64,000 nucleotides of DNA from Ampullaceana balthica (GCA_944989445.1 CALYLW010000501.1:311501-375500), one strand, 5' to 3'; counted from the first letter of the stretch, positions 35,546 to 47,599 are shown. Notes: generated by a model not told the origin, from the letters alone. Translations and numbers: made by a program.

Positions 35546-37765
35546 TACTAAGGCATTGGCGTAGTGAGGGGGGGGGGAAGCCCCGGGCGCCACTTTGGCA
35601 GGGGCAGCAAATTCCTAGTCGTTAATTAATTTCTGATAATACATTTTTTTTTAAAGAAAGTGGAGTTTTTTAAAATCGAAATTAAAGAAAAGCCAAATAA
35701 GAAATTAATAAAGGAACTATCCAAAAGCATGTGAACTTTTTAATTGCCAAAACTTCAAACTCCTTATTGGATATACATTCTTCTGAGAGGCTAAATTAGT
35801 ATGAGAACGTGACACTGATGTGGTGATAAATTCATTGATTCTTAAAATTCTAGAGCCGCCCCTGTTGGAAAATTATTTTAATTTTTTGGGGGGAAAAGGG
35901 GGGGGGGATGGCAAATTCCTCGTTGTTAATTAGCTAATTGATAAAACGTGAAAATTAATTTTGATAAAAGAAAAGCCAAGATAAAAAAAACAACGAAATG
36001 AAGAACTATATTAAAATACGAGAGCGCTTCTAATGCCAAACTTCAAACTCAATTATGAATCTAAAGTCTTCTCATACTACTGTTACTGAGCTTGAAAACA
36101 TAGGGGCTGACAATATGACAATAATGTGCTGGTATATATAATTGATTCAAATTTGAGTTTAACGTAAGTGAACTAATGGAAAAAAATGTTGGCGTATTTG
36201 TATGCTTATTTTAATGTCTTTTGTTTTGTGGCATAAACAAAATAATGGAAACAATTTCTTATCTAGTGGAATTAAAACTTGGCACAAATCAATACAACAT
36301 TGGGGATGGGGGGGCGGCAAATTCCTCGTTGTTAATTAGCTATTTTTAAAACGTGAAAATAAATTTTAATACATTAAAAGAAAAGCCAAGATAAGAACTC
36401 AACATTAACAAAGTTTTTTTGCAAATGGATGAAATCAGAAATTGGATAAAAAAGAAAAGACTATTAATAAATAAAGACCGACAATTATTTGTTGTAAAAG
36501 AGAAAACAAAGTGACAAGAAGTTCTTGTTAGAATATTTGACATTATTAAATCCTGGCGAAAATGAATGTGACTTTTTAAGGTCACGGAGAGGGCAATGCT
36601 GTTTCAAATAAAGGCAATATTCTGGAACAAATGCATTAGCTTGCAAAGTACGTTCAAGCACTCCGAGAACATTGTGGGAAAAGGGGTAAAAAACTTGTCA
36701 ACTAAATTTCAAACTGAGCTCATAGCAATTTTAGGAGATACAGTTCACGAAAAATCATCTTTCTTAAATATCAAGATACCAAATAGTGTTCCAGTTCCAT
36801 TGTATTTGAAAGCTCTTCATATATTTGACATAAGGATCAAACAAGCCCAGTTGTGTGATACGTAAAGATTGAAAATAAAGTAGAAGCTGTAGAATCTTTC
36901 AAAGATTTTATTCAAGCAAAAGTGAATCCGCTTACGACATTTCTGAAATGATTTTGAATAAATGATGATCTTAAAACAATGGACTTGTTAACACATCTTA
37001 AGGGCTGGAAAGTATACAAGAGTTAAACAAAGGCGCAAAACATAAGATCTCATGTCAAACTCGTTCAAACAGTTAAACCTAATTTGTTAACATGATACTC
37101 CAACTGAAACGGATTATCCAAATATTTTAGTACACTTGAGTGTTGTTACGCATTATTTTCCAAGTCCACACACTGTTGAAAATACCTAATTGGTTCTACA
37201 AGCAAGTCATTCAGACTTCAGGATACCAAATAGTGAGTATACCATGGAGCCATTTTGAGGTTACTTTGTAAGCTATAGAACTGAAAGATGCAGACAAAAG
37301 CTCAACACACGAACAGACGCAGGAACTTTGCTAGTCACAACGAAATCTTTTTATTTTCAGTTATATAAAAAAGTGCCCGAATTTTTTTACAAACGTATAG
37401 TGCTCAACAAAAACTTTCTTAGCAGTGGCTACTTACAAAGAAACTAATGGAATTGAATACTTAAGGGATGCTTTGACATTTGATAAACATATATACAATC
37501 CACTGTAATCAACTGTACAATCAACCACCCAATCAGCTCGTATAACTTCAACCTCGGTTGCCTCTTGAACCGTCTATATATAGTCAGCGATACTCCCAGC
37601 CCTTGACAGCCACGTACGCTTACAGTTCATCTCACAAACCACGTGTTTGATACTAGGTCAAGTCATTGCATTCTCATACAATGTAAAACACAACACCACG
37701 TCCCTCACAATGAGATTAGTGTATAAATTCTTGTGAGGCTTTTTCAGTTATATAGGATTTAGAAA

Positions 37766-37838
37766 ATAGACATCTTATCTTATCTTATCTGTTTACAGAC
37801 GCTCCTTCTATACAGAAGATTATTGCGTCCTACGCTTA
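37766..37838 (-). mobile_element. LINE 3' end fragment, copy 4
   Basis: CTTATCTTATCTTATCTG, then TTTACAGACGCTCCTTC and ATTGCGTCCTACGCTTA, the inverse of the 3' end of the LINE at 43464. Only about 70 bp were inserted, an extreme 5' truncation. Confidence 0.85.
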
Positions 37839-38209
37839 CATGATTTTCTTACACCAGCTAATCTACTGGACTTTGAAATTTTGGCTTCAAATTTAAGTAT
37901 TCAAAAGATCCCATATGACATAGTCAGGCAAGGATTATTTTATTAACCCCATGAATGGAAAACATATAATAAATTTAAGACTAGGTGGTTTATTTAAGTT
38001 ATATAAGTTTATAAAGATATTTAGGCTCGAAGGTACCCTGCCTTAGATAATATAATTAATTCGAACATTGCTTAAATCAGTCTTAAGTAATGCAAGGTGT
38101 TAAAAAGGCTTCTCTAAAATTATTTTAATGAAAAATTAATGACGATCAATTACGAATACACCAAAATAATCTAATCTGTTGCTAATTTACCACGTTTTTA
38201 TTACCACGT

Positions 38210-38410
38210 TTTTATTAACTTGCTTTCGTGTCTGTCTGTCCACAAGTTTTTTAATTTGCCAACGTAAAATTAAACCATTTCTGATGGTCCTAGAGAGCTC
38301 AAAATTTTACCACAGATAGATCTTGGAAGACAATGCATTGTATGAAAATTTCAGATCGATCGAATGTACCATTATTAAATTATTGAATTTTTTATTTTAT
38401 CTCTATATAA
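38210..38410 (-). repeat. R repeat, partial inverted copy
   Basis: Contains the inverse of the R core (TTTCAGATCGATCGAATGTACC) as two adjoining blocks and a GTCTGTCTGTCC tract. It lies inside the 35554-38943 element. Confidence 0.55.
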
Positions 38411-38951
38411 GCATCGGTATTATCCGTCTGCTATTGTTTAAAAAAACGTGGGGCGGCTGCTTATGAGGTTTAACATATGAAGTTCACTCATTCTCTCACG
38501 TATAGATCTCTCTTTTGCCTTCTAAATTATACATCTTTAACTTTTATACCAAACACCCGCCCAACATTTTTAGTCATATTAAATCAAAGTACTTGAAGTT
38601 ATAAGTTTTTAAATTATTTTCTTCTTTTTAGTCCACTTATAAAAACGTGGTTTTTAAAAACCCTTTTTTACTTTTATTCATTTTTAGCTATTGAGCATAC
38701 CATGACTGAAAACATTCATGCATGAAAGATTGAGCAATGAGGAAAAACATACAACTTTAATTACATTAAGAAATGAAGCCTTTCTTTTCAACATAAAAAT
38801 TAAAAATATATAGTGTTCTTATTATAACTTTCTAATATTTTTTTTAACTTTACAGCGTTAACATATTTTTCGGGGGTGGGGGTTGGGGGGGGCGGCAAAT
38901 ATGGTTTCTGCCCCTGGCGGCACATACCCACGCTACGCCGCTGGACTAAGG

Positions 38952-39640
38952 AAATACGGGTTGGCACATTTGTAAAAATGAGCTTTTCAAACTAGATGAC
39001 AGACAGACATGTTTGCATATTTATGAAAGTGAGATCTTCTACAATCTAGACTAAAGAAATACATAAAAAATGAGATCTACAAACTAGACAACAGAATGAT
39101 GCATCCCACTCGTAAAACTTAAACTCCACAAATATGTGATCCTTTCAATGTTACGTTTGTTTGCATATTAAGCATATTTTCATTTAACATTATTTGGCTA
39201 ATTTATTAGCTAGATAATTCATGTAAAATTATGTTTCGAAAATATTATTCTCTTTTATGTTTCGTTTTAGTTTTAAATGCGTATGACTGTTTCTAAGTAA
39301 TTGGGTGAGAACTGTAGCGGTGCTGACTGAAAGAAGAGAAGAAGATCGAAAGGACAAAACGATACAAAGTATTTAAATATGCAAGGAAATTGTAATGCTC
39401 TTTTTAACCATATAAAATATTTCAAAGATTTTTATTTACCATATACAATCACTCAGAAAAGTGAAAATACGAATTAAATTGAGTACACATTTGGTTAAAT
39501 TAAATTCAATTTAGAAATACAATTGTAGGAAATTTTCAACATAACACACGAATGTCCACTGGACATTTAGACTTACTTCTCTTCATGCACAGTGTGCTGT
39601 CTTCAACAAACGAGTTAACATTTAAAAAATGTATGAGTTG
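38952..39640. other. AT-rich spacer, no gene recognised
   Basis: No coding or repeat structure was recognised. Confidence 0.4.
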
Positions 39641-39644
39641 ATTG

Positions 39645-40095
39645 TGAAATAAACAACCCCGTAAAAACAAAGTGTTTGACTATACATCACTTATATATGT
39701 GACCTAACTAAAAGTATTGATCATGTACTAGCGCAACAAACATTAACAGACAGAAACTGAGTGAACTCCCCTTGGTGTAGAACACGACATATCGTCATCG
39801 ATGGCTGGCGTGAACTCAAGTGACCCGTGAGATGTAAACAAAAGCAGACGGCTACATATATAAAGTTATTTAGAGATAAACTAAAAATGCATTAATTAAA
39901 ATACGATACATTCGATCGATCTGAAATTTTGATGTGATGCATTGTTAGGTGACACGAGTCTATGTGCAAAATTTCAGCTGGATCGCATCACGGGAAGTGT
40001 GTCAGTTTTTACTTTGGTTTTTCCGCCCGACCGACGGACGAAGAGATGACGACAGAAAGACAAGATTTTGTAGTTAATATAATGGATTTAATATT
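39645..40095 (+). repeat. R repeat, full-length-like copy
   Basis: Starts AACAACCCGTAAAAACAA, includes GACCTAACTAAAAGTATTGA, the core TGCAAAATTTCAGCTGGAT and a GACGACAGAAAGACAAG tract, and ends GTTAATATAATGGATTTAAT. Related copies lie at 52445-52960, 53275-53775, 43494-43540 and 38210-38410. It is a dispersed non-coding repeat of unknown class. Confidence 0.7.
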
Positions 40096-40709
40096 TACCC
40101 AAAGACATGATGTTTTCAGCATCTCGTGATTTTAGAATTTTATAAAATTTAACTAAATATTTAATGTCTACTTATAACAAAATATATATGTAATAGATAT
40201 TTAAATACAAATAACAATTTGAAAAATCTTCATTATTTGAATTTGAAAAAAGCACATGTAAAATGAAAAACACATACTATATTATAAAATAGAATAAAAT
40301 GTTAATCAGCATTTTCTAGGAACCATAAAAATGCGAAACAAAATTTCAGTTTATAGGATGTTTTAAGAAATATACTAATACATTAGAATGTACATTTAAT
40401 TAAACCAAATAACTTAAAAAATGGGTGGCGAAAAAGTGCGCTACAATATCAATATTAAACATATTATTACTTATCAAAGTTTCATGATGGAACAAATAAA
40501 ATAAAACTGATTACCATTTTTAACAAATTAATTAATAATTCAACATTGAATCTTTGAATTTAAATCATATTCCAATATAACATTTTGTTCTTCAATATAT
40601 TCAATTATGTATTGGGTTAATAATTTAGTAATTTATGAAATACAATAGTACACGTGAATCAAATTACAAATTATCTAGAGGACACATTTAATAATTACAG
40701 CATTGACTT
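40096..40709. other. 3' flank of gene B, no separate feature
   Basis: AT-rich, probably including the gene B 3' untranslated region. No canonical AATAAA lies close behind the stop. Confidence 0.4.
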
Positions 40710-41847
40710 TTAAGTCCTGTTATCCATGAATTCCCGTTGATCAATACTGGACTCTCTCCGCTTTCGTCTGGCTATGTAACAAACTAAAATCAACGTGACG
40801 GTTACGACGACCACGGCTATGATGACACCGATAACGATGTACATGATATCAGAAGAATTTTTGGTATGTGAGCTGTTGAGGGTGGTGGTGCCAGACTGTG
40901 AGTCATCTGAAGTGGTGTTGATGAAAGTAATGGGAGAACTACTTGAAAGATATGTGGTAGTTGTGTGATCTGTGCTGGCTGTGTGATCTGTGGTAGTTGT
41001 GTGATCTGTGGTAGCTGTGTGATCTGTGGTAGTTGTGTGATCTGTAGTAGCTGTGCGATCAGTGATAGCTGTGTGATCTGTGGTAGCTGTGTGATCTGTG
41101 GTAGCTGTGTGATCTGTGCTAGCTGTGTGATCTGTGGTAGCTATGTGATCTGTGGTAGCTGTGTGATCTGTGCTAGCTGTGTGATCTGTGCTAGCTGTGT
41201 GATCTGTGCTAGCTGTGTGATCTGTGCTAGCTGTGTGATATGTGCTAGCTGTGTGATCTGTGCTAGCTGTGTGATCTGTGCTAGCTGTGTGATCTGTGCT
41301 AGCTGTGTGATCTGTGGTAGCTGTGTGATCTGTGCTAGCTGTGTGATCTGTGATAGCTGTGTGATCTGTGATAGCTGTGTGATCTGTCACATGCGTGTAA
41401 TTTGTTGCAGTAGTATTATTATTTGGCAGTGTGAAATACTGTGGACTAGTTTGTTCAGAGTAAGTAGTATTGATGTCCTTACTGAGGTCCGGGCCAATGG
41501 TAAAGATTCTATCGAGATATGTCAGGTTAAAACAAGCTCGTGCAAATATGTCTGCGGCATTTCGGTCCGTTATAACAGGAGTTGGTTGAAAGCCTGAATC
41601 CCCGCTAGTGTCGCAATCAGATGCGTTGCACGTCAGGACGATGTAGTAGTAGTAGGCGTAAAATGTTGACAGGTTGAGTTCTATTCTGCAAGTTTTGTTC
41701 TTGTATGTCGTAGTCTCGTTTGATGTGATCACTTGTGTGACGTCAGCGTGAGTGCCGAATTTTTCTTGTAGATGGGGGAAAAATATGAAGAGAAATGTGT
41801 TCGTTTGACATGCCACGGCCCTGTCGTCAGAAAGGCATTGTAGAAAA
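40710..41847 (-). CDS. gene B, exon 2: mucin-stalk membrane protein with short tail
   Basis: Joined to exon 1 (45050-45204) it gives a 430-residue protein (155 + 1138 nt, in frame). The acceptor is CCCCGCTAG at 41856-41848. The exon opens with SFLQCLSDDRAVAC, the shared C-L-x6-C motif, followed by an ectodomain with N-x-S/T sites and further cysteines to about residue 190. Residues about 205-345 are hexapeptide repeats (TDHTAS/TDHTAT) encoded by 18-bp units, a Thr-rich stalk likely to be O-glycosylated. One helix (IVIGVIIAVVVVTVTLILV, about 385-409) and only about 21 cytoplasmic residues (RRKRRESSIDQREF) follow, so no signalling motif is present. It could act as a ligand-binding partner or decoy of longer-tailed paralogues; that is inference. 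Confidence 0.85.
40966..41390 (-). repeat. 18-bp coding minisatellite in gene B
   Basis: About 24 units of GTGTGATCTGTGCTAGCT and variants (GGTAGCT, GATAGCT), all kept in frame, encoding TDHTA-S/T/I hexads. Matches the separate array at 33991-34877. Length variation between alleles is likely. Confidence 0.9.
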
Positions 41848-42138
41848 CTAGCGGGGAATATAAAGAACTATATATATATATATATATGTAAAATAACAAT
41901 AGATGAACATTTTAAAGCTACTTTAAATTAATCCTGATCCAGGCAGATGAAATATGCTTGCATATAATTTGAGCGAGAAATCATGTGGTACAAATGTTCC
42001 GAGAGTACCGTATATACTCGTACTATAGCCCGTTCGGTCATAAGCCGACACCCCCACTTTTGGAAAAGAAAAGTATTAAAAGTGTCTAATCCGCTCGCAA
42101 GCCGACCCCCCAAAAATAATAGCACAGATTAAACAAAA

Positions 42139-43128
42139 ATGGTACACATTTTTTTAAAACTACAAGCTAAATCGGTCATTATGATTCTTTACTTTGTACT
42201 GCCTATCTTTGTCTTTGTGCTTTTTGTTAGGCAAGAGTTACCGGTATTAATTACACAATTAATAGGTTTAATAGATGAATTATCAAAAGGCTTAGACAAT
42301 AATGATCAAATAGACACAATATTACTTGACTTCTCAAAAGCATTTGACAAAGTTCACCACCTTAGTTTACTTAAAAAACTTAACTACTTTGGAATCTCAG
42401 GTCCCTTACATCACTGGATCCAAGACTTCCTTTTGGGCAGGGAGCAAACTGTAATAATTAATGGATCTAAATCTGCACCAATAAAGGTTAACTCAGGAGT
42501 TCCACAAGGAACTGTGCTAGGTCCCTTACTCTTTTTTATCTATATAAATGATTTACCCAACAACATCTCAACAGGTACAAAAGTTAGGTTATTTGCTGAT
42601 GATTGTATAATCTATAGAACAATTAAATCAGAGCAAGATAGCAAAATTTTACAAAAAGACTTAAATGAATTGATAAAATGGGAAACTAACTGGAGTATGT
42701 CTTTCCACCCAGAAAAGTGTCAACTGTTAAGAGTAACAAAGAAAAAGAAACAAATCAATTCAAAATATTACATTCATGGAAAAGAACTGACCCAAACTAA
42801 AGATGCAAAATACTTAGGAGTCTTAATAAATGAGAAACTATCATGGAATCCCCATGTCAATGAAGTTATAAAAAAATCAAACAAAACCTTAGGCTTTATA
42901 AAAAAAAACTTTAACTCATGTAATAGAGATATAAAACTAAAATGCTACCTCACTTTGGTGAGACCTGTACTAGAATATGCATCTTCTGTATGGGACCCAT
43001 CCACCAAAAAAAACATTGATAAACTAGAACAAATTCAAAAAAGAGCTACCAGATTCATTACTGGAGAATATTCAAAACTGACAAGAATAACATCATTAGT
43101 TAAATCATTAAACTACTTTAAACACTAG
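42139..43128 (+). pseudogene. LINE reverse transcriptase, 5'-truncated and frameshifted
   Basis: A 329-codon frame contains LLDFSKAFDKVHH (motif A with the catalytic Asp), SGVPQGTVLGPLLF (motif B) and LFADDCIIY (motif C, the FADD catalytic pair), followed by YLGVLINEKLSW. The first 30 codons are upstream host sequence, not element. Near 43112, compared with copy 1, two extra bases shift the frame and end the protein early; the rest continues in another frame to about 43391. The endonuclease and the first open frame are missing, so it is inactive. Confidence 0.88.
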
Positions 43129-43465
43129 AGGATAGAAGAACCAAGAGCAAAGTAGTAATCATACATAAAGCAATTAATTCTAATTTAGAAATACAACACA
43201 AAGATAACTTAATACAATCCTCAGATAGACATAAGGATAAAAACACCTTTCTTATTCCGTATGCAAGAACAAACACATACAAGTTTTCCTTCTTCCCGTC
43301 CGGAATTCGGGCGTGGAATGGGTTGCCTGAAGAATCCAGGAAAACCAACACTTTATCAACATTTAAATCTCTAATAAAAATGCAGGACTAAACACAAACC
43401 ATAGATAAGCGTAGGACGCAATAATCTTCTGTATAGAAGGAGCGTCTGTAAACAGATAAGATAGG
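42228..43465 (+). mobile_element. LINE (jockey/CR1-type non-LTR retrotransposon), copy 2
   Basis: The longest copy in the window. It holds most of a reverse transcriptase domain, then the C-terminal region and the 3' tail TCTGTAAACAGATAAGATAG. The 5' edge is approximate, where coding similarity to reverse transcriptase begins. Near-identical 3' parts occur at 19019-19690 and 63446-63842 (inverted), with tails at 37766-37838 and 43607-43657. It lies in the gene B intron, antisense to that gene. Confidence 0.85.
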
Positions 43466-43493
43466 ATAATCAATACTTTTAGTTATGTCTCAT

Positions 43494-43540
43494 ATATAAG
43501 GGATTTATAGTCAAAAACTTTCTTTTTACGGGTCTTTTTT
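43494..43540 (-). repeat. R repeat fragment
   Basis: GGGATTTATAGTCAAAAAC and TTTTACGGGT are the inverse of the R repeat start. It lies directly behind the LINE tail. Confidence 0.6.
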
Positions 43541-43606
43541 ATTTCATCTAAAATGCTCCCTCTGGCTGGATATAATTGTACAACGGTAAAGACCTCGCGG
43601 ACCAGA

Positions 43607-43657
43607 TGTTTTACTCAGCGTCTGTAAACAGATAAGATAAGATAAGATAAGATAAGG
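43607..43657 (+). mobile_element. LINE 3' tail fragment, copy 5
   Basis: CAGCGTCTGTAAACAGATAA followed by four further GATAA units, identical in kind to the end of LINE copy 2 located 150 bp upstream. Confidence 0.7.
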
Positions 43658-45049
43658 TATTAAAAAAATTCTTTGGTAAATAATGACGAAAGCGCGTACA
43701 TTAAAATTCGTTGTTGAAAACAACATTTGTAAAAAAAAGTTTTATTAAAACGTTCAAAAAAATAAATAAACTGATTAAATAAGGTATGTGCAGATGTTTA
43801 ATAATGTATAATAGCTTCTGGTAGAGCAGTCGAATCTTGTAGAGTGTAGAAAATGACCTTGATGATCTACAATAACAACACCGATATTCTATATCCATCT
43901 ATACACGTTAATGACCCGCTCGTAAGCCGACCCCCCGACTTTCCCCCCTAGATTTTGTCCAAAAAAGGTCGGCTTGTGAACGAGTATATACGATAAGTAG
44001 AAGAAGACCTTATATCTAATCAATTTTCTAAGAGCTCTAGAAGAAATAACAGTTGTTTGAAATTATATTAGGAAGCAATTAAAAAGTTTCATAGAAGAGC
44101 ATACGGGTAAATGTGTCGTAAATTTTCTGAAAGAAATATATGAATATTTTATTTCATTACAAATATTTATTTAGTTCAAGATTTTATTTTATTTCATTTG
44201 TTTTCTAAATAAAAAGGGTAGTAATAAAAATTTGGATTTTATATTTAATTCATTGAAAGTTCAGCTATTGTTATATGTTTCATAAAGAAAAATAAATCCC
44301 GAATGTTTAAGTTGGAGTATTTTTATTTATTTGTTTTAAAAATTAGCATACTGTATTGGTTTTTATTTAAATGTTTTGACAACTAAAACGTTATTGTATT
44401 TTGATGTTCTAATGAATTCTCAAGACAGGATACATTGCATTTCCCCGATCAAAACTAAAGTAATTTTAATCTCATATGCTGGTTCTGTGTGGTTGATAAT
44501 TAATAGATGAGATAAAATCACATAAGTAAGGCCACACTGTTACAAAAGACTTTGAAAACGTAAAATAGAAAATTAAAATAGTGTTATAATCGCAAAATAA
44601 AATTTAGAAATATTTCTAGCTCCTTTTAGTTTTTATAAGTAGTTTTCTGATTGAAAAGAAATATTAAGAGTACTGTGTTTGTAAAGCCGTGGTAACAAGG
44701 GGTAATTTTGTTTGTATTTTTGTTGGGGAAAAAGGGGGGGGTAGGATTGATGAACGTGCCCAAAATAAATACTCACATTATTATTGTGTAATGACATTTT
44801 GAATTAAAAGAAAAAATTAAAGCGATTTTTAGATATGCATTGACATTTACGTAGTAAGAATGCGTTAAATCATTTTTAAGATATTTTAAAGTATTTTAGA
44901 TATTTGTGTGCAACATCTGGCGGCCTTTTGTTATGTATAAACAAAATTCCGAAAATTGCACCACAGACGAGAAACAGGTTAGTCTCATGTGAGAATCTGG
45001 TTCAGCTAATTTAAACAAATAAATACATTTTAAAAAATCAACTTCTTAC

Positions 45050-45204
45050 CTGTTGTACGACGTACTGTTGAATCGGATCGTGATTGTTTTGTAAACAATC
45101 GTAAACACATCGTCACCAGGATACCTGTTGATGAAGCTCATGATCACCGTATGGAGGTCCCAACACGTGAATATTATCAAGAAGAACACACGGATTGCAA
45201 ACAT
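45050..45204 (-). CDS. gene B, exon 1: signal-peptide exon
   Basis: ATG at 45204, 51 codons plus two bases, ending AACAG before the donor GTAAGA. VFFLIIFTCW forms the hydrophobic core. The C-terminal part (DVFTIVYKTITIRFNSTSYN) parallels the ends of the other first exons. Its 155 nt and phase 2 are identical to gene D exon 1. No other exon is needed between here and 41847 because the frame closes exactly. Confidence 0.8.
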
Positions 45205-46317
45205 TTTTAACTGTCACCTTATATTACATCGGCTATTCTTTTGTTAACTGTTTAGTTGATTCTATAGCCAGATATTCATAATCTCAGTAATTCTTGAGTT
45301 ATTAGATCTGTAATTTCAAAATATTAACCTTGATACACCAGGACGGGAAAAAGAAATTTTAACCTTTATTCCGGAAAACTTCTTATTCATACAGTCTGTA
45401 GTTTTACGAGAGGAATATTAAATCCCAAATATATAACTGAATCCATAGCATGTATTTGCAGTTTGACAGACGATTATTCGAAAAGATGTTTAACTTACGC
45501 TGGGTTTTTATTTTCCATAATGACTTAAAATACATTTAATCAGTCATAAATGTATGTTTTGCGTTTATTTTATTAAACGTTATCTATACTTTTGATGAAG
45601 TGGTGTGGTTGAATAGAGATCCATTAGTATGGAATTCGGATAAGATGTTATGCCCCCTGTACCATGACGGAACATAATGAAATAGTATTCCTTGTTTGCT
45701 CTTCAAGTTCTGTATTTCCCGAGGCATCTCAAAAGAATCTCTTCAAACAATGTCTCTTTAAACTCTAACACGTAATTTTGAAAAGCCCTGGTAAACCCCC
45801 ATCTATGTTATTTGTCATTCGAAGAGCAAAAAAGAATGCTGCGCAATGAGGGCATATCAAGATTTTGGATATTATATAGGAATTACACGATAGGTATAGA
45901 TATAAGTTAAACATATAGGTAAATCCTTGGGGTTTCCCCTGAACTAACTATATCGTGAGATTTTACAGCTCCGGTTCCTATAGCATTAAATGGTAAAACC
46001 TTACTGAGCAACGATTGTAGCTTCCATGTCAAAAGATGTTTTTTTTAAAAAATTCCTAACACAAACACACACGCACTCACACATGCACATATGTAGGTTG
46101 TTTTTATTATGCCTGTGTATTTGAGTAATTTATCTAAAGGCGTTATGTGAATAATATAACTTTCATATTTTATACAGTAATAGAAATTAATAAAAACATT
46201 TTAAAAAGTCTATTATTGTGATTTTGAGACTTTATAACATATTTTTATTCCATCATTTCAAATAACAACTCATTGATTAATATGATAAATATGTTTATTT
46301 AATTATTATCTGTATGC
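45205..46317. other. upstream flank of gene B, no other feature
   Basis: AT-rich, with a short CA-rich stretch at 46060-46090. Must hold the gene B promoter; no element is convincing. Confidence 0.4.
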
Positions 46318-46390
46318 TATTATCTCCATGTAAAGCGCTGTGAGCCCGGCTCCTTACTGGGATACAGCGTTATAAAAATTATCAATTTAT
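46318..46390 (-). repeat. dispersed repeat, copy 2 (AGCGCTGTATCC family)
   Basis: TCTCCATGTAAAGCGCTGTG, GAGCCCGGCTCC and GGGATACAGCGTTATAAAAA form the inverse of the copy at 1680-1770. Confidence 0.6.
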
Positions 46391-46956
46391 AATTATTTAT
46401 TATTATTACTATTATAAATAATTACCAATGAATGAATATATTCATCGTATACTACGTACGTAACAGTAAATAACTGTGTTAGAATTTAACTAGAGCCTTA
46501 AATTACGATGAAAAAAATGTTTAAATTCTTACTACAAAAACGACACATTCATTTTTTTATTTCGAGTTGCCAAAAGTGATCATTATTGTGATATCAATTT
46601 TTAACACATATCGAGATGTAAATTCTTAAATATTACTGCACATTACTTCATCTTCTTTTTAAATCCAAAATCTAGGTGGGTAAAACAATAAAATGGCATC
46701 GACTTGATGTTTAATGTTGTTGTTAAGGAACACATCTAAGATTCAGTTATTTGTTCAAGGTGAGGCCTCAAAACAGTTCAAATTAAAAGCGTTCGTTGCA
46801 ATGAAGCCGCGGACCGAATATTTTACCTCCCTGGTATAATCCATTGAATGTCAATGGCATTTTATTGTAAACGATACTTCTCTATTCGATATGTATGTTT
46901 ATAGATTTTATTTCTTCAACTAAACATACATAAATAAATACATTAATTTGAGATTA

Positions 46957-47225
46957 AGGGTCGTCCATAAAGTACGTCATGTTATTTTTGACCATTTTGA
47001 ACTCCCCCCTCCCCCCTGTCATAAGTCTCGGGGACTTTTTTTTTCCTTAAAGTGCGTCACACTTTCGAACAAAATTCTTTTTATTTATTAACAAAATAAT
47101 TAAAATTTAATATGAACGCCATGACGTCACACATGGCCGAACCCCGTCCCCCCTGTCACAAACTGTCACACTTTCTTACAACCCCTCCCTCCTCTGGAGC
47201 CTGACGTATTTTATGGACGGCCCCT
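46957..47225. mobile_element. GGGGCCGTCC-family MITE, copy 3
   Basis: Left AGGGTCGTCCATAAAGTACG, right CGTATTTTATGGACGGCCCC: inverted ends with few mismatches, 268 bp long. A TTA/TA flank may be the target duplication. The interior has paired poly-C and GTCACA tracts and no coding capacity. Confidence 0.72.
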
Positions 47226-47544
47226 TATGGCAACAATTATCGGTGTACAAATGTATACAGTTTTTCCCTTTTGTTGAGGTAAAATGTTATTGTTTAAATT
47301 TTGGAACAATTAAAGAACTTAGAAATTTTTAGTTATAGAAAATCCGCATTTTTATGTATGTTCTCGAAATTAGTATTTTACTTATCAATTGATTAGTATG
47401 ATTTTGAAAATAGTTACATTAACTTACAGATTCTTGGAAACATTTGTGTTTTTATTATTTATTTTTTGTAGGTGTTCTGTAATCTCTTAATATGAATAAT
47501 TATTTAATGCATTATTACCTTTATGTATGTAATTATGTTTATTT

Positions 47545-47595
47545 AAAGGGCTGTGAGTCCAGTTCCTTATAGGGCTACATCGCTATATATTTCCC
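47545..47595 (-). repeat. dispersed repeat, copy 3, decayed
   Basis: AGGGCTGTGAGTCCAGTTCC and GGGCTACATCGCTATATA resemble the 46318-46390 copy with several changes. Confidence 0.4.
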
Positions 47596-47599
47596 TTGG

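Larger units (their letters stand above)
35554..38943. mobile_element. 3.4-kb hAT-like element with 8-bp target duplication, decayed
   Basis: The left end CATTGGCGTAGTGAGGGGG and the inverse of the right end, CAGCGGCGTAGCGTGGGTAT, are imperfect inverted repeats. Flanks are TACTAAGG (35546-35553) and GACTAAGG (38944-38951), matching at 7 of 8 bases. The interior (36.4-37.5 kb, plus) shows scattered short frames but no clear transposase motif. It has absorbed a LINE tail at 37766-37838 and an R-repeat fragment near 38210-38410. Confidence 0.7.
42008..43992. mobile_element. inverted-end element (CGTATATACTCG) carrying nested insertions
   Basis: Left: CGTATATACTCG, then CATAAGCCGAC and AAGCCGACCCCCC near 42100. 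Right: TAAGCCGACCCCCC at 43924-43937, GGTCGGCTTGTGAACG and CGAGTATATACG at 43992. The ends are mutually inverted, and the middle is largely occupied by the LINE and other pieces. Without the insertions the original element would be a few hundred bases. Class not assigned. Confidence 0.55.
41848..45049 (-). other. intron 1 of gene B, filled with mobile DNA
   Basis: A 3.2-kb phase-2 intron (donor GTAAGA at 45049, acceptor at 41848). Its counterparts in A and D are 589 and 375 bp. It contains an (AT)n tract next to the acceptor (41866-41888), an inverted-end element (42008-43992), LINE copy 2, an R-repeat piece and a LINE tail. The remaining 44.0-45.0 kb is AT-rich with a poly-G tract near 44738. 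Confidence 0.75.

Noticed and set aside
40965..41597. 210-residue plus-strand protein opposite gene B
   Set aside because: It is antisense to the TDHTA stalk repeat and has no independent support.
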